A stretch of 38,158 bases of DNA from Silene noctiflora (Eukaryota > Streptophyta > Magnoliopsida > Caryophyllales > Caryophyllaceae), in assembly GCA_009801015.1 (NCBI GenBank), contig VHZZ01008392.1, forward strand, positions 27,944 to 66,101, in the 5' to 3' direction. The translations under genes and the position numbers were made by a program. Positions 1 to 10,487 of this stretch are shown piece by piece. Positions within the stretch are counted from its first letter, which is position 1, and every line of letters starts with the position of its first letter. Under the pieces are notes generated by a model that saw only the letters and a program-made list of their open reading frames with translations, made no database searches and was not told the origin of the DNA.

Positions 1-9
1 TCATTCTAG

Positions 10-1630
10 AGAGATTGACAGAGATGAATTTAAACAAGTTATGGCTCTGATGAGAGCTCAGCATAGGCAAGGGGCTAATCACCGAGATGGGCTTCGTACT
101 GGGCTTCGTGCTGGGATTAAAATTGGAGGAGCTGTAGAAAATGGGGGCGTGGTTGAGTACTTCTTTGGTGAAGATGGTGAAACACAGTTGCATCATGACA
201 AATTTGTTCAATTCTTGAGGCATCTTCATGATGAAGTAAGTTTTAGAACATTCCATTTGGTTACCTCCCTCCTCCATCAGGCACTCTTGTCTATGGGTTC
301 TGCTACCTGCATCCCAAATTTATTGTCTTCATTCGACTCTTGTGTCGATCACTGCCAGCTCTGACCATTAACTTCTCCAAGTATATGTAGCCAATGTAGG
401 GATAAAATGAACAATTTGCAATATTTAATTGATCAAAACAACTATTTCCGTTTTAGCATTTTCAAAAAAGTTGGAACGGTAGTATATTGGAAGAAATTTT
501 TTGTCAATGACAACATCGTTTGACCATAAAAGTTAATAAAGACGATACATATGGGATGAAGCATTTTAGCATGTATCTTTTTATATAGGCTGGAGTTGTG
601 ACCATGTACTATGCTCTCAGATTGTCAGATTGGAGTTTTCCCACTACGATTATAAATCACAAGGAACAATATTAGCCAAGGATTTTGCTCTCTCTATGGT
701 TGCTTCCGCTGACATAAGTCATATTAACAAGTTGCTTGATCGGGTTGATGATATAGACAACAATCCACACCTTAGTAATGTGCGAGTTACAGAACATGAA
801 TTCCGTAAATTTGCAGAGCTGCGTATGAAGCTGGAGCCTTTTGCACTGGCCTTGTTTGCTTATGGTAAAGTCAATGGCTTATTGACTAAAGCGGACTTCC
901 AAAGAGCTGCCTCTCGGGTATTGCATACTTATCTCTTTGATTCTTTCTAGCGTAATTGCTGCTTGAAAGTTTTCTTTTCTTAAGTAGCTAGGATTCCTGT
1001 TGGTATATTGGTATGGAAGAAATAGGAAGATGGACGAACTGTTGAAGCTAGGCTTCTCCTCATTTTTTTCCTGTTTAGAATAACACTGAAAAATCCTATC
1101 CTGAAGTTATTCTAATCATAGCAAAAACAAGTGTTTGGCCAATACGTGCAGAATGTTTTCCGCTTAGAATTTTTGTAGTACGTGTAGAATGTTTTTCCGT
1201 TTGGCTGTTATTTCCTAGTCGGTAATTTGTACTGAGTATATGTTATTCCGGTAATCCTTATACTAGACCCTTCCACCACCCGTGGTTGAAAACTGTTATT
1301 TCCACAGTGCTGTGTATATCTTAGATTATGTGTGCTTGATTGTCATCTACATGTAGGTTTTGATTATTCTCCGATTCATTTTAATATTTGGTAATACTTG
1401 TTTTCTTTCTCCAGGTGTGTGGTGTCTCCCTCAGCGACAGTGTGGTGGATGTCATTTACCACGTGTTTGACTCAAATCGCGATGGAAACTTGAGCGCAGA
1501 AGAGTTTCTGAGGGTGCTGCAGAAACGAACAAAGGAAATTGCACAGCCTGTGGAAAGTGGCATAATGGGGTTTCTGAATTGCTGCTGGGAGTGCAAAAAT
1601 CGGTGCTCCCTTTCGCGGCTGCTATCTTAA
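10..1630 (+). CDS. MICU: MICU-like mitochondrial calcium uptake EF-hand protein, C-terminal part (5' end outside window)
   Basis: Three exons are readable: about 10-235, 621-917 and 1415-1630. All junctions are GT-AG and join in phase 0 (HDE|IVRLEF, RAASR|VCGVSL). The first exon probably begins after the acceptor 'tctag' at 5-9, giving NGEIDRDEF, the end of an EF-hand loop, if the previous exon supplies the first two bases of the Gly codon. About 245 residues are visible; plant MICU proteins are near 500, so the N-terminal half, including any transit peptide, is missing. A canonical EF-hand loop, DSNRDGNLSAEE, lies in the last exon, and the helical region between follows the plant MICU pattern (FALSMVASAD, LLDRVDD, KFAELRMKL). 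MICU proteins gate the mitochondrial calcium uniporter from the intermembrane space by sensing calcium. The protein ends with a Cys-containing tail (FLNCCWECKNRC). Family assignment is strong; the first exon boundary is inferred. Confidence 0.9.
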
Positions 1631-2418
1631 TTTCTAACAGCATTCGAGTTTCAAGCCAGAATGTCAAACAAGGATGCTTTCGGAACTAGAATACTAATGA
1701 GAAAAGTTGATAGTGTAAAAAGTTCTCCCCAGGTTGTAATTGTTGAGAGAAATGTAACAAGAAATGGTAATTGCCTAATTGGTAATCCAACCCTTTGATG
1801 TGCTGTAGTTTATGCATAGTTACCCTAAAGTTTCAAGAGACAACCACCTAATTTGTAAAGGTTTTTTTGGCTTATGCTCTAATATATTCCATTTGTGAAA
1901 GGTCTCCTTGAAATAGCTGATGAATTGATGATCAACCAGTATGGGCCATACCGCTTCGATCTTACGGTATAAGGTGGGCCGTGGGTCATCAGCCTAACAT
2001 GATCCAAGCCTGATAATTTTCCGAATTGGCACGGTCGGTGTTTCATCGAGCCGTAAGCTCGAGTCCTTCCGTCTTGGTCATTTGTTTACCTATTTTATTT
2101 TGGGTGTTACAGTCAATTGTTTACGTTTTTATTTTAGGAATATCTTTGATAAGCAATTTGATCCTGTATACTTTACATCTAATAATTGATCCCTTTCTCT
2201 CTCCTTAGTCTTGGTTTATCAGACTGTAATTTTGAACCGGACATGATTTTTCGATCGTAGACCGGTATTCAACTTAGTCAATGGTCCAAAAGACAAATAG
2301 ACAATGACAAGATTGGAATATTAATGTATACTTGCAGGTTCAAATTCATGAAAAAAGAAGTTTTGCTTGTGATGAACACTATTATTCACAAGATGAATGA
2401 TGGATAATGCTCCTCGCA
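1631..2418. other. MICU 3' UTR and intergenic DNA
   Basis: No coding region is recognisable. The first 200-300 bases after the stop are presumably 3' UTR. Around 1935-2050 there is a GC-richer patch with imperfect inverted motifs (ATACCG...CGGTAT, GGGCC), possibly a transposon relic, but no clean ends were found. Confidence 0.5.
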
Positions 2419-2770
2419 TCCCCTATATACTAAAATATTAACACATCTCTAAATTTTTTCACTCAAATTTCCCGCCTGAGTAATATTTTAGTTGGCAATA
2501 TTTATTTCCTAATTAATTAGGTTTTCATTATCTATATTTACTATTGAACAATATTTATCTCCTAATTAATTTTGTAACATAAATGATGGTTTAACATCTA
2601 TCATTGTTTAACTTTTACATAAATAAGGCTAATAAAATATTTCTTTGCGATTATATATGCAAATTTCTACTCTTTTTAAAATGGAGATAAACCGCATTAG
2701 TTTAATTAATTGTCAAATTCTCTAATATTTTTATCTAAAATACCGTGCAATTGCACGGAAGCTATACTAG
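2419..2770 (+). mobile_element. Small non-autonomous Helitron
   Basis: The left end starts with TC in TCCCCTATATACTAAAAT after an A. The right end has a perfect 16-base hairpin, CCGTGCAATTGCACGG, eight bases before CTAG, followed by T. This is the plant Helitron arrangement: 5' TC, a 3' hairpin just before CTRR, and insertion between A and T without target duplication. The interior (352 bp total) is AT-rich and has no coding capacity. The 5' end is chosen by resemblance to the element at 15806. Confidence 0.75.
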
Positions 2771-3267
2771 TAATAAGGCAAGTGAGAGAGCAAATGAGAG
2801 GACGAGAATGAAACACTCCATGAATAGTATCACTTGTATATTATAAGAAAGACACTATCCGTTTTCAGCTCATAATAAATAGTGTCCGTCTTAAATTGTG
2901 AAGGAAGAATTATGTTAACATAAACCGACTATGAGGTCATTAGATAGAATATTAATTTTAACTAATAAAAATATAAAGTAGCTAATGGTTGAGTTAATCA
3001 CGCAAAAGCTTCGAAACAGACAGCTAACCATAGTTGGGAGTGAGGATAATAGTGGGTTGATGAGTTGGGTTGGAGCACGTAATCACTAAAGCTTTATGTC
3101 ACTTAACTTTTGCTAATCTTTCCATTTTCTTATGTTTTAATTTAGACATTACAAACTAAAGTACTTTTAGATGAATAAAATTGATGAATAAAAACAATGA
3201 TTAAATACGTATTCAAAAATCACAAATCTTCATTTAAGACCATATTATTTGTAACTTATGTATACAA
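2771..3267. other. Intergenic AT-rich DNA
   Basis: No gene is recognised. Short inverted motifs (GACACTAT...ATAGTGTC near 2850-2890) hint at an old MITE, without definable ends. Confidence 0.4.
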
Positions 3268-3380
3268 GATCCTGTTATTTTGGACTTAAAGTCACTTAAC
3301 TTTTCACTTCAGATCCTATAAATTCAGTTCAGATCAGTTCAGTTTAGATCAGATTCATTTCAGTCCAAAAGAACAGGGGC
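3268..3380. mobile_element. Degenerate PIF/Harbinger-type MITE relic
   Basis: The left side reads GATCCTGTTATTTTGGACTT and the right side ends TCAGTCCAAAAGAACAGG. These are imperfect inverted copies of the terminal repeat of the intact element at 17200-18223. The interior has the same CAGTT/GAACT-type pentamer repeats (TTCAGTTCAGATCAGTTCAG). No clean target duplication remains. The left end could alternatively pair with the degenerate right end near 4197, which would make one element of about 930 bp. Confidence 0.6.
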
Positions 3381-3997
3381 TGAGACAATACAGAGTATAT
3401 TGTTTTTTGTTGTGCATTTTTCTATCAAAGAAAAATTAGTGTTTTCTTATACACAATTGATATCGGTGAAGTGGGCCAAGGAGATGACCTAAAATGAGGA
3501 ATGGAGAGGACAGCAAACCCAAATAAAAAAAGGTAAAAGAGGTGGGCCAGGCCCAGGTTGGGAAACCTGAGTAGAATCGGGTTGGCAGGCGCCTCCACTT
3601 ATCTGGCTTTCATCCATTATATTTGTTTCACAAACAAGAATTTGTGGTTATTACTTATTACCCTAACATATTTGCATTTATTATTTATATTGATATGTAG
3701 GAAAACAAGTCAAAGCATCAAATGTTGAAATCTCTTGCGAGAAGTTTCGCTCAAAATTACGGATATTTAATGTTTGAGAGGAATTTTCAGTGAATTTTTT
3801 GGTTCAGATACAATATCAATTTCCAATGTTTGAAATGGATTGCCATACATCTAATTCTTAATTAAGAATAAGATTATTGTATGATACATTCATAGTAACT
3901 GGATGATACTATGATATATTATATCCCAGGGTATAAGAGTCTTTGCACCTATTAAAAAAAATAAAAAATATAATAAACACAGCAAAAAGTTCACTGT

Positions 3998-4197
3998 GCT
4001 TCATGCCTTTATTGTAACTTTTACTTAATTTCAGCTCTATTCAATTCAGTTCAATTTCGTTCGTTAAGTTTAGTTTAGTTCAGTTTAGTTTAGCGTTTCT
4101 CTTTATAAATTAACTGTTAATTCAGTCTAGTTTAGTTCGGTTTTATTAAGTTCAGTTCAATTTAATTCAAACGGTTTAAGTTCAAAATAACAGATCC
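3998..4197. mobile_element. Second degenerate Harbinger-like pentamer-repeat relic
   Basis: The region is rich in CAGTT/TAGTT pentamers and ends in AAGTTCAAAATAACAGATCC, a decayed version of the Harbinger-type end seen at 18223. Its left end is unclear; it may be the far end of an element that begins at 3268. Confidence 0.45.
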
Positions 4198-5282
4198 TTT
4201 GAATTTTATTTGTAAATTGTAACAAATTGATTTTAAGAATGAAATAATGTCACGATACGAGACTACCATCTCAATTGAACGTAAAATATGTAGAGTCGAC
4301 TACAATAATCAACTATACCTCGTAAAAGGTGTGTCACCGATATTAATACTTGATAATGCTCCATCTCATTATCTGGAAATGTTATGTTCTATAAAGGGTC
4401 GACAAAAACACGACACAATATTTAATTAGGTTGAGGTCTCTAAACACGAACCCGATACGAATAACCTGTTTACTAAATTAATCCTAATTTTTATTAATCA
4501 TCCTTCACATAAATATATACTTAAACTTTCTAAACGAACCCGATACGAAATTAACGGGGTAGGATTGAGGCTTTATGACTCATTTATGTAAGTGAGTCAA
4601 CATGAAAGCATGACACAAGATTTAATTGAGTCACGATTTGGGTTGGAGGATTTATGACCCGCTTACTTATGACACAAACACGAAACCAGCCCGACCCAAT
4701 CTTTTTGAAAGGTTTAGCTGCAATACAAATCATGGATTTACGTTAAAACTTTCAAAATCACCCCGAAAATTCTGTCTAATAATTTTGTCACGCGCATGAA
4801 CAAATCGCGTGGGTCCAAAACCGTTATAGTATGGTTGAAAATGTCCAAGTTGGAGGCAAGTGTAGAACCCTACGCAAGAAGAGGACGGTAGCTTGCCTTC
4901 AAGTTTTGGCATATTTTCATCATTTCGTCATAATAATCATAAAAAAACAAAAAAGATTAAAGAAAAAGACCAAAAGATTTCATAGTTTTCTTACACTACA
5001 CATACACCTCAAATTTTAATTTTCTTCTACTTCACACTATTTTATTCATTTCCCCACATTATTCTCTGATTCTGCTGCACAATTCTTCTCATTTTATTGT
5101 CTTCTCGAATTACGGTTTCTGTTCCCTTTTATTCCTCTATTAATATTATATAATATTCCCTTTTTTCAGTAATTTATTCTGTCATATTGCTCAATTTGTT
5201 GTTACAACTTTGAAATTTGAGCTAAAGTTTGTGTCTTTTTTTCTTTTCTTCTTGTTTGTTATCTTACAAATTTGGCAAGTTT
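4198..5282. other. Intergenic DNA and presumed PHOX promoter/leader
   Basis: The motif CGAACCCGATACGAA occurs twice (about 4449 and 4543) with several CACGACAC/GACACAA motifs, which suggests a decayed interspersed repeat at 4390-4720. From about 4930 the DNA is very AT-rich and pyrimidine-rich, as in plant promoters and 5' leaders. TATA-like stretches occur near 5140-5160, but no transcription start can be fixed. Confidence 0.4.
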
Positions 5283-5630
5283 AGGAGTTGGGTTTTGTGT
5301 AATTTGTTCATTTCTCATACAAAGATTTGAACTTTCCATGTTTTTTGGCATATTGGTTTGGTTTCAGGAATTGGGTTTTGTGTAGTTTGTTCATTTCTCT
5401 TAAAAAGATTTGAACTTTTGATGTTTTGTGGCATATTGGGTTGATTCTAGGAGTTGGGTTTCGGGTAATTTGTTCATTTCTCATAGAAAGATTTGAACTT
5501 TTTATGTTTTGAGGCATATTGGGTTGATTCTAGGAGTTGGGTTTCTGGTAACTTGTTCATTTGTCATAGAAAGATTTGAACTTTTCATGTTTTGTGGCAT
5601 ATTTGGTTGATTTTAGGAGTTGGGTTTTGG
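5283..5630 (+). repeat. 83-bp tandem repeat, four copies, in the PHOX leader
   Basis: The motif AGGAGTTGGGTTT or a close variant starts at 5283, 5366, 5449, 5532 and 5615, exactly 83 bp apart, giving four full units and a partial fifth. Copies differ by scattered substitutions. Each unit has a pyrimidine-rich stretch ending in AG just before GGAGTTGGG (splice-acceptor-like), and several carry GGGTAATTT (donor-like) shortly after. The array ends about 80 bases before the PHOX start codon. Confidence 0.9.
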
Positions 5631-5710
5631 GTAAAAGTTTGGTAAGAGTTCATAAAACTCATTTTTTGAGAATTGGGTAGTGAGTTAGTGAACTTGTTGT
5701 TAATTTAGTG

Positions 5711-8211
5711 ATGGGGAAACCAATTGGTAAGAAGAAACCTGAAACTCCTTTGCAAGAAAGCGGTTCGAAATCGAGCAAGAGCTCAAATAGAACCTCAAAA
5801 GCATTTGATGAAGATACAGCCATCTTCATTACTATGTCTCAGGAGCTTAAGGAAGAGGGTTATAAGTTATTTCAGAAACATGATTATGAGGGGGCAATGT
5901 TGAAGTATGAAAAGGCTTTAAAATTGCTTCCAAATAACCATATAGAGGTAGCTAGTTTGAGGACAAATATGGCTGCTTGTTATATGCAAATGGGTTTAGG
6001 GGAATTTCCGAGAGCGATAAGCGAGTGTAATTTGGCATTGGAGGTTGCCCCTAAGTATAGCAAGGCTTTGTTGAGGAGGGCCAAGTGTTTTGAGGCTTTG
6101 AATATGGTGGGGTTGGGTTGGAGGGATGTAAGTCTTGTTTTGAATATGGAACCTAATAACCAAAATGCTTTGGAGATGAAGGATGGCTTGAAGAAGATTA
6201 TGGAAGAGAAGGGTATTCAGGTGGAGGAGTTTGAAATTGCAAGAACCCCTGAAAAGGTTATCTCAAAGATCACTTCTCCTAGTAGTACGCCTTCTCGTGA
6301 AACCCCAATGTCTCCAAAAGAGAAGAAGATAGTGAAGGAGAAGTGGTCGTCGAAGAAGAAGAGGAGGAGCCTTGGTGTTGAGGATACTAAGCATGAACTT
6401 GTTGAGGAGAAGAAGGTGGAAGTTGTGAATAAACCTCAACAAGTTAAGCAGAAAAAGAGGGATATTAAGTTAAAATATGAACAGGTTGAGGAGGATAGGT
6501 CTAAACCCGAGGATAAGGAGGTTGTGCAAGAGAAGATTAGGGTTAAGGAAGAGAAAATTGTTGCTAGGACTGTGAAGTTGGTGCTTGGTGATGACATAAG
6601 GTGTGCACAATTGCCTATTAATTGTAATGTGCTTTTAATGAGGGATGTCGTTCGTGACCGATTTCCTACTTTGGAAGCTGCCCTTGTCAAATATAGGGAC
6701 CGTGAAGGTGATTTTATCACCATTACCACAACTGAAGAATTGAGGAAGGCGGAACGATTATGTGAAGCACATGGTTCTCTGAGGCTATATATTTCAGCAG
6801 TTACTGCTGATCAAGAACCGGTTTATGATGGTTTTGCTAACGGGGAAAGTTTGAAATCGGAGAAGAAAGTTTATGATGATATAAAGAATGAGAAAGATTC
6901 GACTTGTGTTGACAGTTGGATTATCCAATTTGCACAGCTCTTCAGAAATCATGTTGGGTTTGATTCAGACTCATACTTGGACCTCCATGAGGTTGGAATG
7001 AAGCTTTATTCGGAGGCTATAGAAGACACGATCTCTAGTGAAGATGCACAGGAGCTCTTTGACATGGCTTCTGATAAGTTTCAAGAAATGACAGCTTTGG
7101 CCCTGTTTAATATGGGCAATGTTCATATGTCTAAGGCTAAAAAGCTGGTTCCCGTTTCAGAGGACAATTCTGACGAATCATTGCATTTACAGATTAGTTC
7201 AGCCTTTGAGTGGGCAAAAAAGGAGTACACAAAAGCTGGGATGAGGTATGAAGAAGCGCTTAAGATCAAACCCGACTTCTATGAAGGCCATCTTGCCCTA
7301 GGGGTGCAGCAATTTGAACAAGCAAAGCTGAGTTGGCATTATGCTCAGAAGGCAGCTTCTGATGTGGAGCATGATGTGGCTCAAGAGATTCTTTTGTTGT
7401 ACAACAAGGCCGAGGACAACATGGAAGCAGGAATGCAAATTTGGGAGGAAATGGAGGAGCGACGTTTAAATGGACTCTCTAAGGAAGAGAAGTATAAGGC
7501 TAAACTTGAGAAATTGGGTTTGGATGGTCTACTGAGAGATTTGTCTGCAAATGAAGCTTTGGAGCAGGCTGCAATTATGAGATCACAGATATACATTTTG
7601 TGGGGAACATTGCTTTACGAGCGCTCGGTGACTGAGTTCAAGCTAGGGTTGCCATCTTGGGAAGAATGTTTAGAGGTTGCTGTCGAGAAGTTTGAACTTG
7701 CTGGTGCTTCCCACACAGACATAACTGTTATGATAAAGAACCATTGTTCTAGCAACACTGCTCCAATAGGTAAATTTCCTTTACATCTTGTTCATGAAAG
7801 AAAAAAAATACTCATTAAGACAGTTTTACATATGCATTACTGTAAAACTGCATGTTATTTATCGATATTCAGTATAAAAAGCAGCACCTGAAAAGTTTCA
7901 GTTTTCTTGTAAGGATGTTTGCCTATTTCAGTAAATAACATGCTGGTTTATGATATCTTTGTACAAAACCGTTTTATATGAGACGTTTTGAGGTAATGGA
8001 TATCTTCGTTTTTGATACCTTGAAATGGTTTCTTATTTCCTAACGATTTTCTTCTATTGTAGGGTTGGCGTTCAAAATTGATGAAATTGTTCAGGCATGG
8101 CATGAGATGTATGATGCGAAAAGGTGGAAGATTGGAGTTCCGTCTTTCAGGTTGGAGCCACTGTTTCGCAGGAGAGTTCCAAGACTAAATCAAATTCTGG
8201 AGCATCTTTGA
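5711..8211 (+). CDS. PHOX: PHOX-family protein: TPR + PB1 (octicosapeptide/Phox/Bem1p) domains
   Basis: Two exons, 5711-7769 and 8063-8211, are joined GT-AG across a split Gly codon and encode 735 aa. The start is the ATG at 5711 (MGKPIGKKK). An N-terminal basic, Ser-rich linker precedes a three-TPR domain (about residues 42-160) of the HSP70/HSP90-binding type. A Lys/Glu-rich charged linker (about 165-280) leads to a PB1 domain (about 284-363), with [12 protein letters not shown] as its OPCA-type acidic loop. The C-terminal third is a helical region ending [19 protein letters not shown], typical of plant PHOX proteins (Arabidopsis PHOX1-4, Brassicaceae-to-monocot conserved). Such proteins are co-chaperone-like; one relative (CLMP1) affects chloroplast distribution and another (PHOX2) binds myosin. 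If the intron is retained, translation ends at 7891. Length and domain order match the family. Confidence 0.95.
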
Positions 8212-10487
8212 GTATACTGTATATATGGTAATACTTTGCATTGTCTAGACGGGTGATAGCATCAGCATAATATCTCGTTGCTGTCTGGTGTTGCCAACTT
8301 ATACAGGTACCTTCTTATATTCTCTAACCGTTTTTTGTTTTGTTTGATCATTATCTCCTTGGTGGTTCAATCTCTTCACTGTAATGTATCACTACTTTTA
8401 TGTAGTCCTACATTGAGATCACGCGTCTCTAACTTACGATAAATTTAGTTACTTTATGCTTAAATCCTAAAGATTTCAGCCAACTCCAGGTCATTTTAGG
8501 AACTAAACGACTTGATTATAAAATCCTAACCAATAATTGTAATGTTGATGTGATGATAGCTAAAAAAGTCTATTTGGCTTATGGGAACAACCAAACAAGC
8601 TAGTAAGCTGTCCATTTTGTCGGTTTTCATTTTATGTGGGTCCATCGATTTTGAGTTTTTCTTGCATCTTCATGGAATATTTCTCGAAACTATTCCAGCT
8701 GTTGGGGTCTATAGTGTTTGGTATTTGATGCTTGTGTTCAAGCATACTAAGTAGTATATATAATCAATCGAAGAAATGGAAGTGGTTTTGCTGGTTTATA
8801 AGCAAGGTTGTACCTCCCCCAAGTAGATGACCTTTTAGGCTGAAACATGTTACAAGTCACTTGTTTGATGGAACACATTTTAACTATGTAAGGGAGAGAT
8901 CGTTGGTTTATCCGACTCTAATTCAGGCTCGAGTTGTAGCTATATTTTGGGTAAACTCTCGTCTGTTTCAGTGGCTTTCGAAACTTCACCTTCTGATAAA
9001 GGTTCTACTGACCTTGAATTTGGTGGCGGCATTGAGCAAAACAATAAAGACCCGGTGAACTTTGAATAAAACATTAACATCTCACTTTGTTCGCATGAAA
9101 ATCTTTTTGCCTTTTTGCTGCAATATGGTTCTGGGTTTGCTTTCTCATTTGACAGCTTAAAATAAAATTTTCCCTCGATTAATCAAACTGACGATGAACC
9201 AAAGTGAGAAGTTGTCCAAAAACCTGAGGTAGCCAAAGTAGAATTTCTGAAATGTTAGATTATTGAAATGGAATAAGCTTAAACCGTAATAATGGAACAT
9301 CCTCAGTCTCTTCTTATTTGTAAGGATACTTGACAGCAAGTCTACCAGTTACGTTTTTGCAATATAGTTGCTGATGAAAATTATTTGCAGGTTTGGTAGG
9401 TGTCATCCATCTCCGGTCATGTAAGTAGGATTTGCTTGTTGAAGTAGAGAAGGTGTCTATCAAACAATTGGTTTTATAGCAGAAGAGTGTGATTTGGGTT
9501 GCAGTTCCAGTTCAGTTTACTTCTCTATACATTTTCTATTTCCCGACACGACTGTCGAAGAATAACATCTTCATTTGGAGCTCTTTGGATGGTCTACAGT
9601 CATAGTTTGCATCATATAGTCTTAAGATTTGAAAGAAGTTAATCATTCATGGAAAATATATATCCACACAGGATTTTGGAATGCTCTGGTGTCATTCTTT
9701 TTCATTCATTTTGCTTGATTCTTAGATATTTCAGTCGTACTCGTATTGGATTTGTTCAAGGATTCAACATGGGAAGAATCCATTTTTTTGATTTAATGTA
9801 TACTACTCAATACTCTGAAAGAGTGAATTTTTTTTTTCATTATTTATATAAACTTGTTTCGAAGTTGGCGACTGATTGCACTAATTTTGTTTTATGATCA
9901 TACGACGTTTTAGATTTTTAGTTATATATAATAGGGGAATTGTCTTCCTTCCTATCCCTCCAAATTCCACAATTCAAACAAACGGTAATGGAACCGAAAC
10001 ACTTTCCTAAATGTAAAGCTCATTGAGGATAGAACCCGGGTTCTCAAGAGAAGATTCTTGATAATCATAATGTTAGCGAATTACATACTCGTCTCGTTTT
10101 CCAACCATCGATTAGTTCAAGATATTATTAAACTACTTTGACGAGGGATTAGTGCTCATGTCAAAAAAGCCAATTTTCATATTAGTGTAGTATTTTATTT
10201 CGGTTATTCTAATCAAATGCGGATAAAATTCATGAAATAAAGTTCAGATCGGTTTAGTTTTGTTCGACCTACTTTTATTACAAAACCGATAACCTACTTT
10301 TAATCCAAAAAAAATCCCAAAAATAAAGGGTCCATAACCTGCTCCAACACAATAGAATCATCATCAAATACAGTCTTGTTCAAATATTCTTTCACGCAAG
10401 CACCACTTCAAAATTATTCCAATTACTCTAATTAAGTATTAAAACCCAGAAAATCTATTGTGATTAGGGTTCTTGTTCATCAACATA
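8212..10487. other. PHOX 3' region and MEMO promoter, no gene recognised
   Basis: No open frame here resembles a known protein; the longest are short and lack codon structure. The first part is probably PHOX 3' UTR, possibly with a spliced 3' end. The last 300 bases before 10488 are AT-rich and presumably hold the MEMO promoter and leader. Confidence 0.4.

Noticed and set aside
4247..4429. Possible small gene in the PHOX upstream region
   Set aside because: Lies in a decayed repeat with CGAACCCGATACGAA-type motifs; no codon signature or known motif.
5308..5517. Minus-strand frame with internally repeated peptide
   Set aside because: A by-product of the 83-bp tandem array; 83 is not a multiple of three, so the frame is not maintained across the units.
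8861..9897. Short frames downstream of PHOX
   Set aside because: No recognisable motif, no splice context linking them, and composition like UTR/intergenic DNA.
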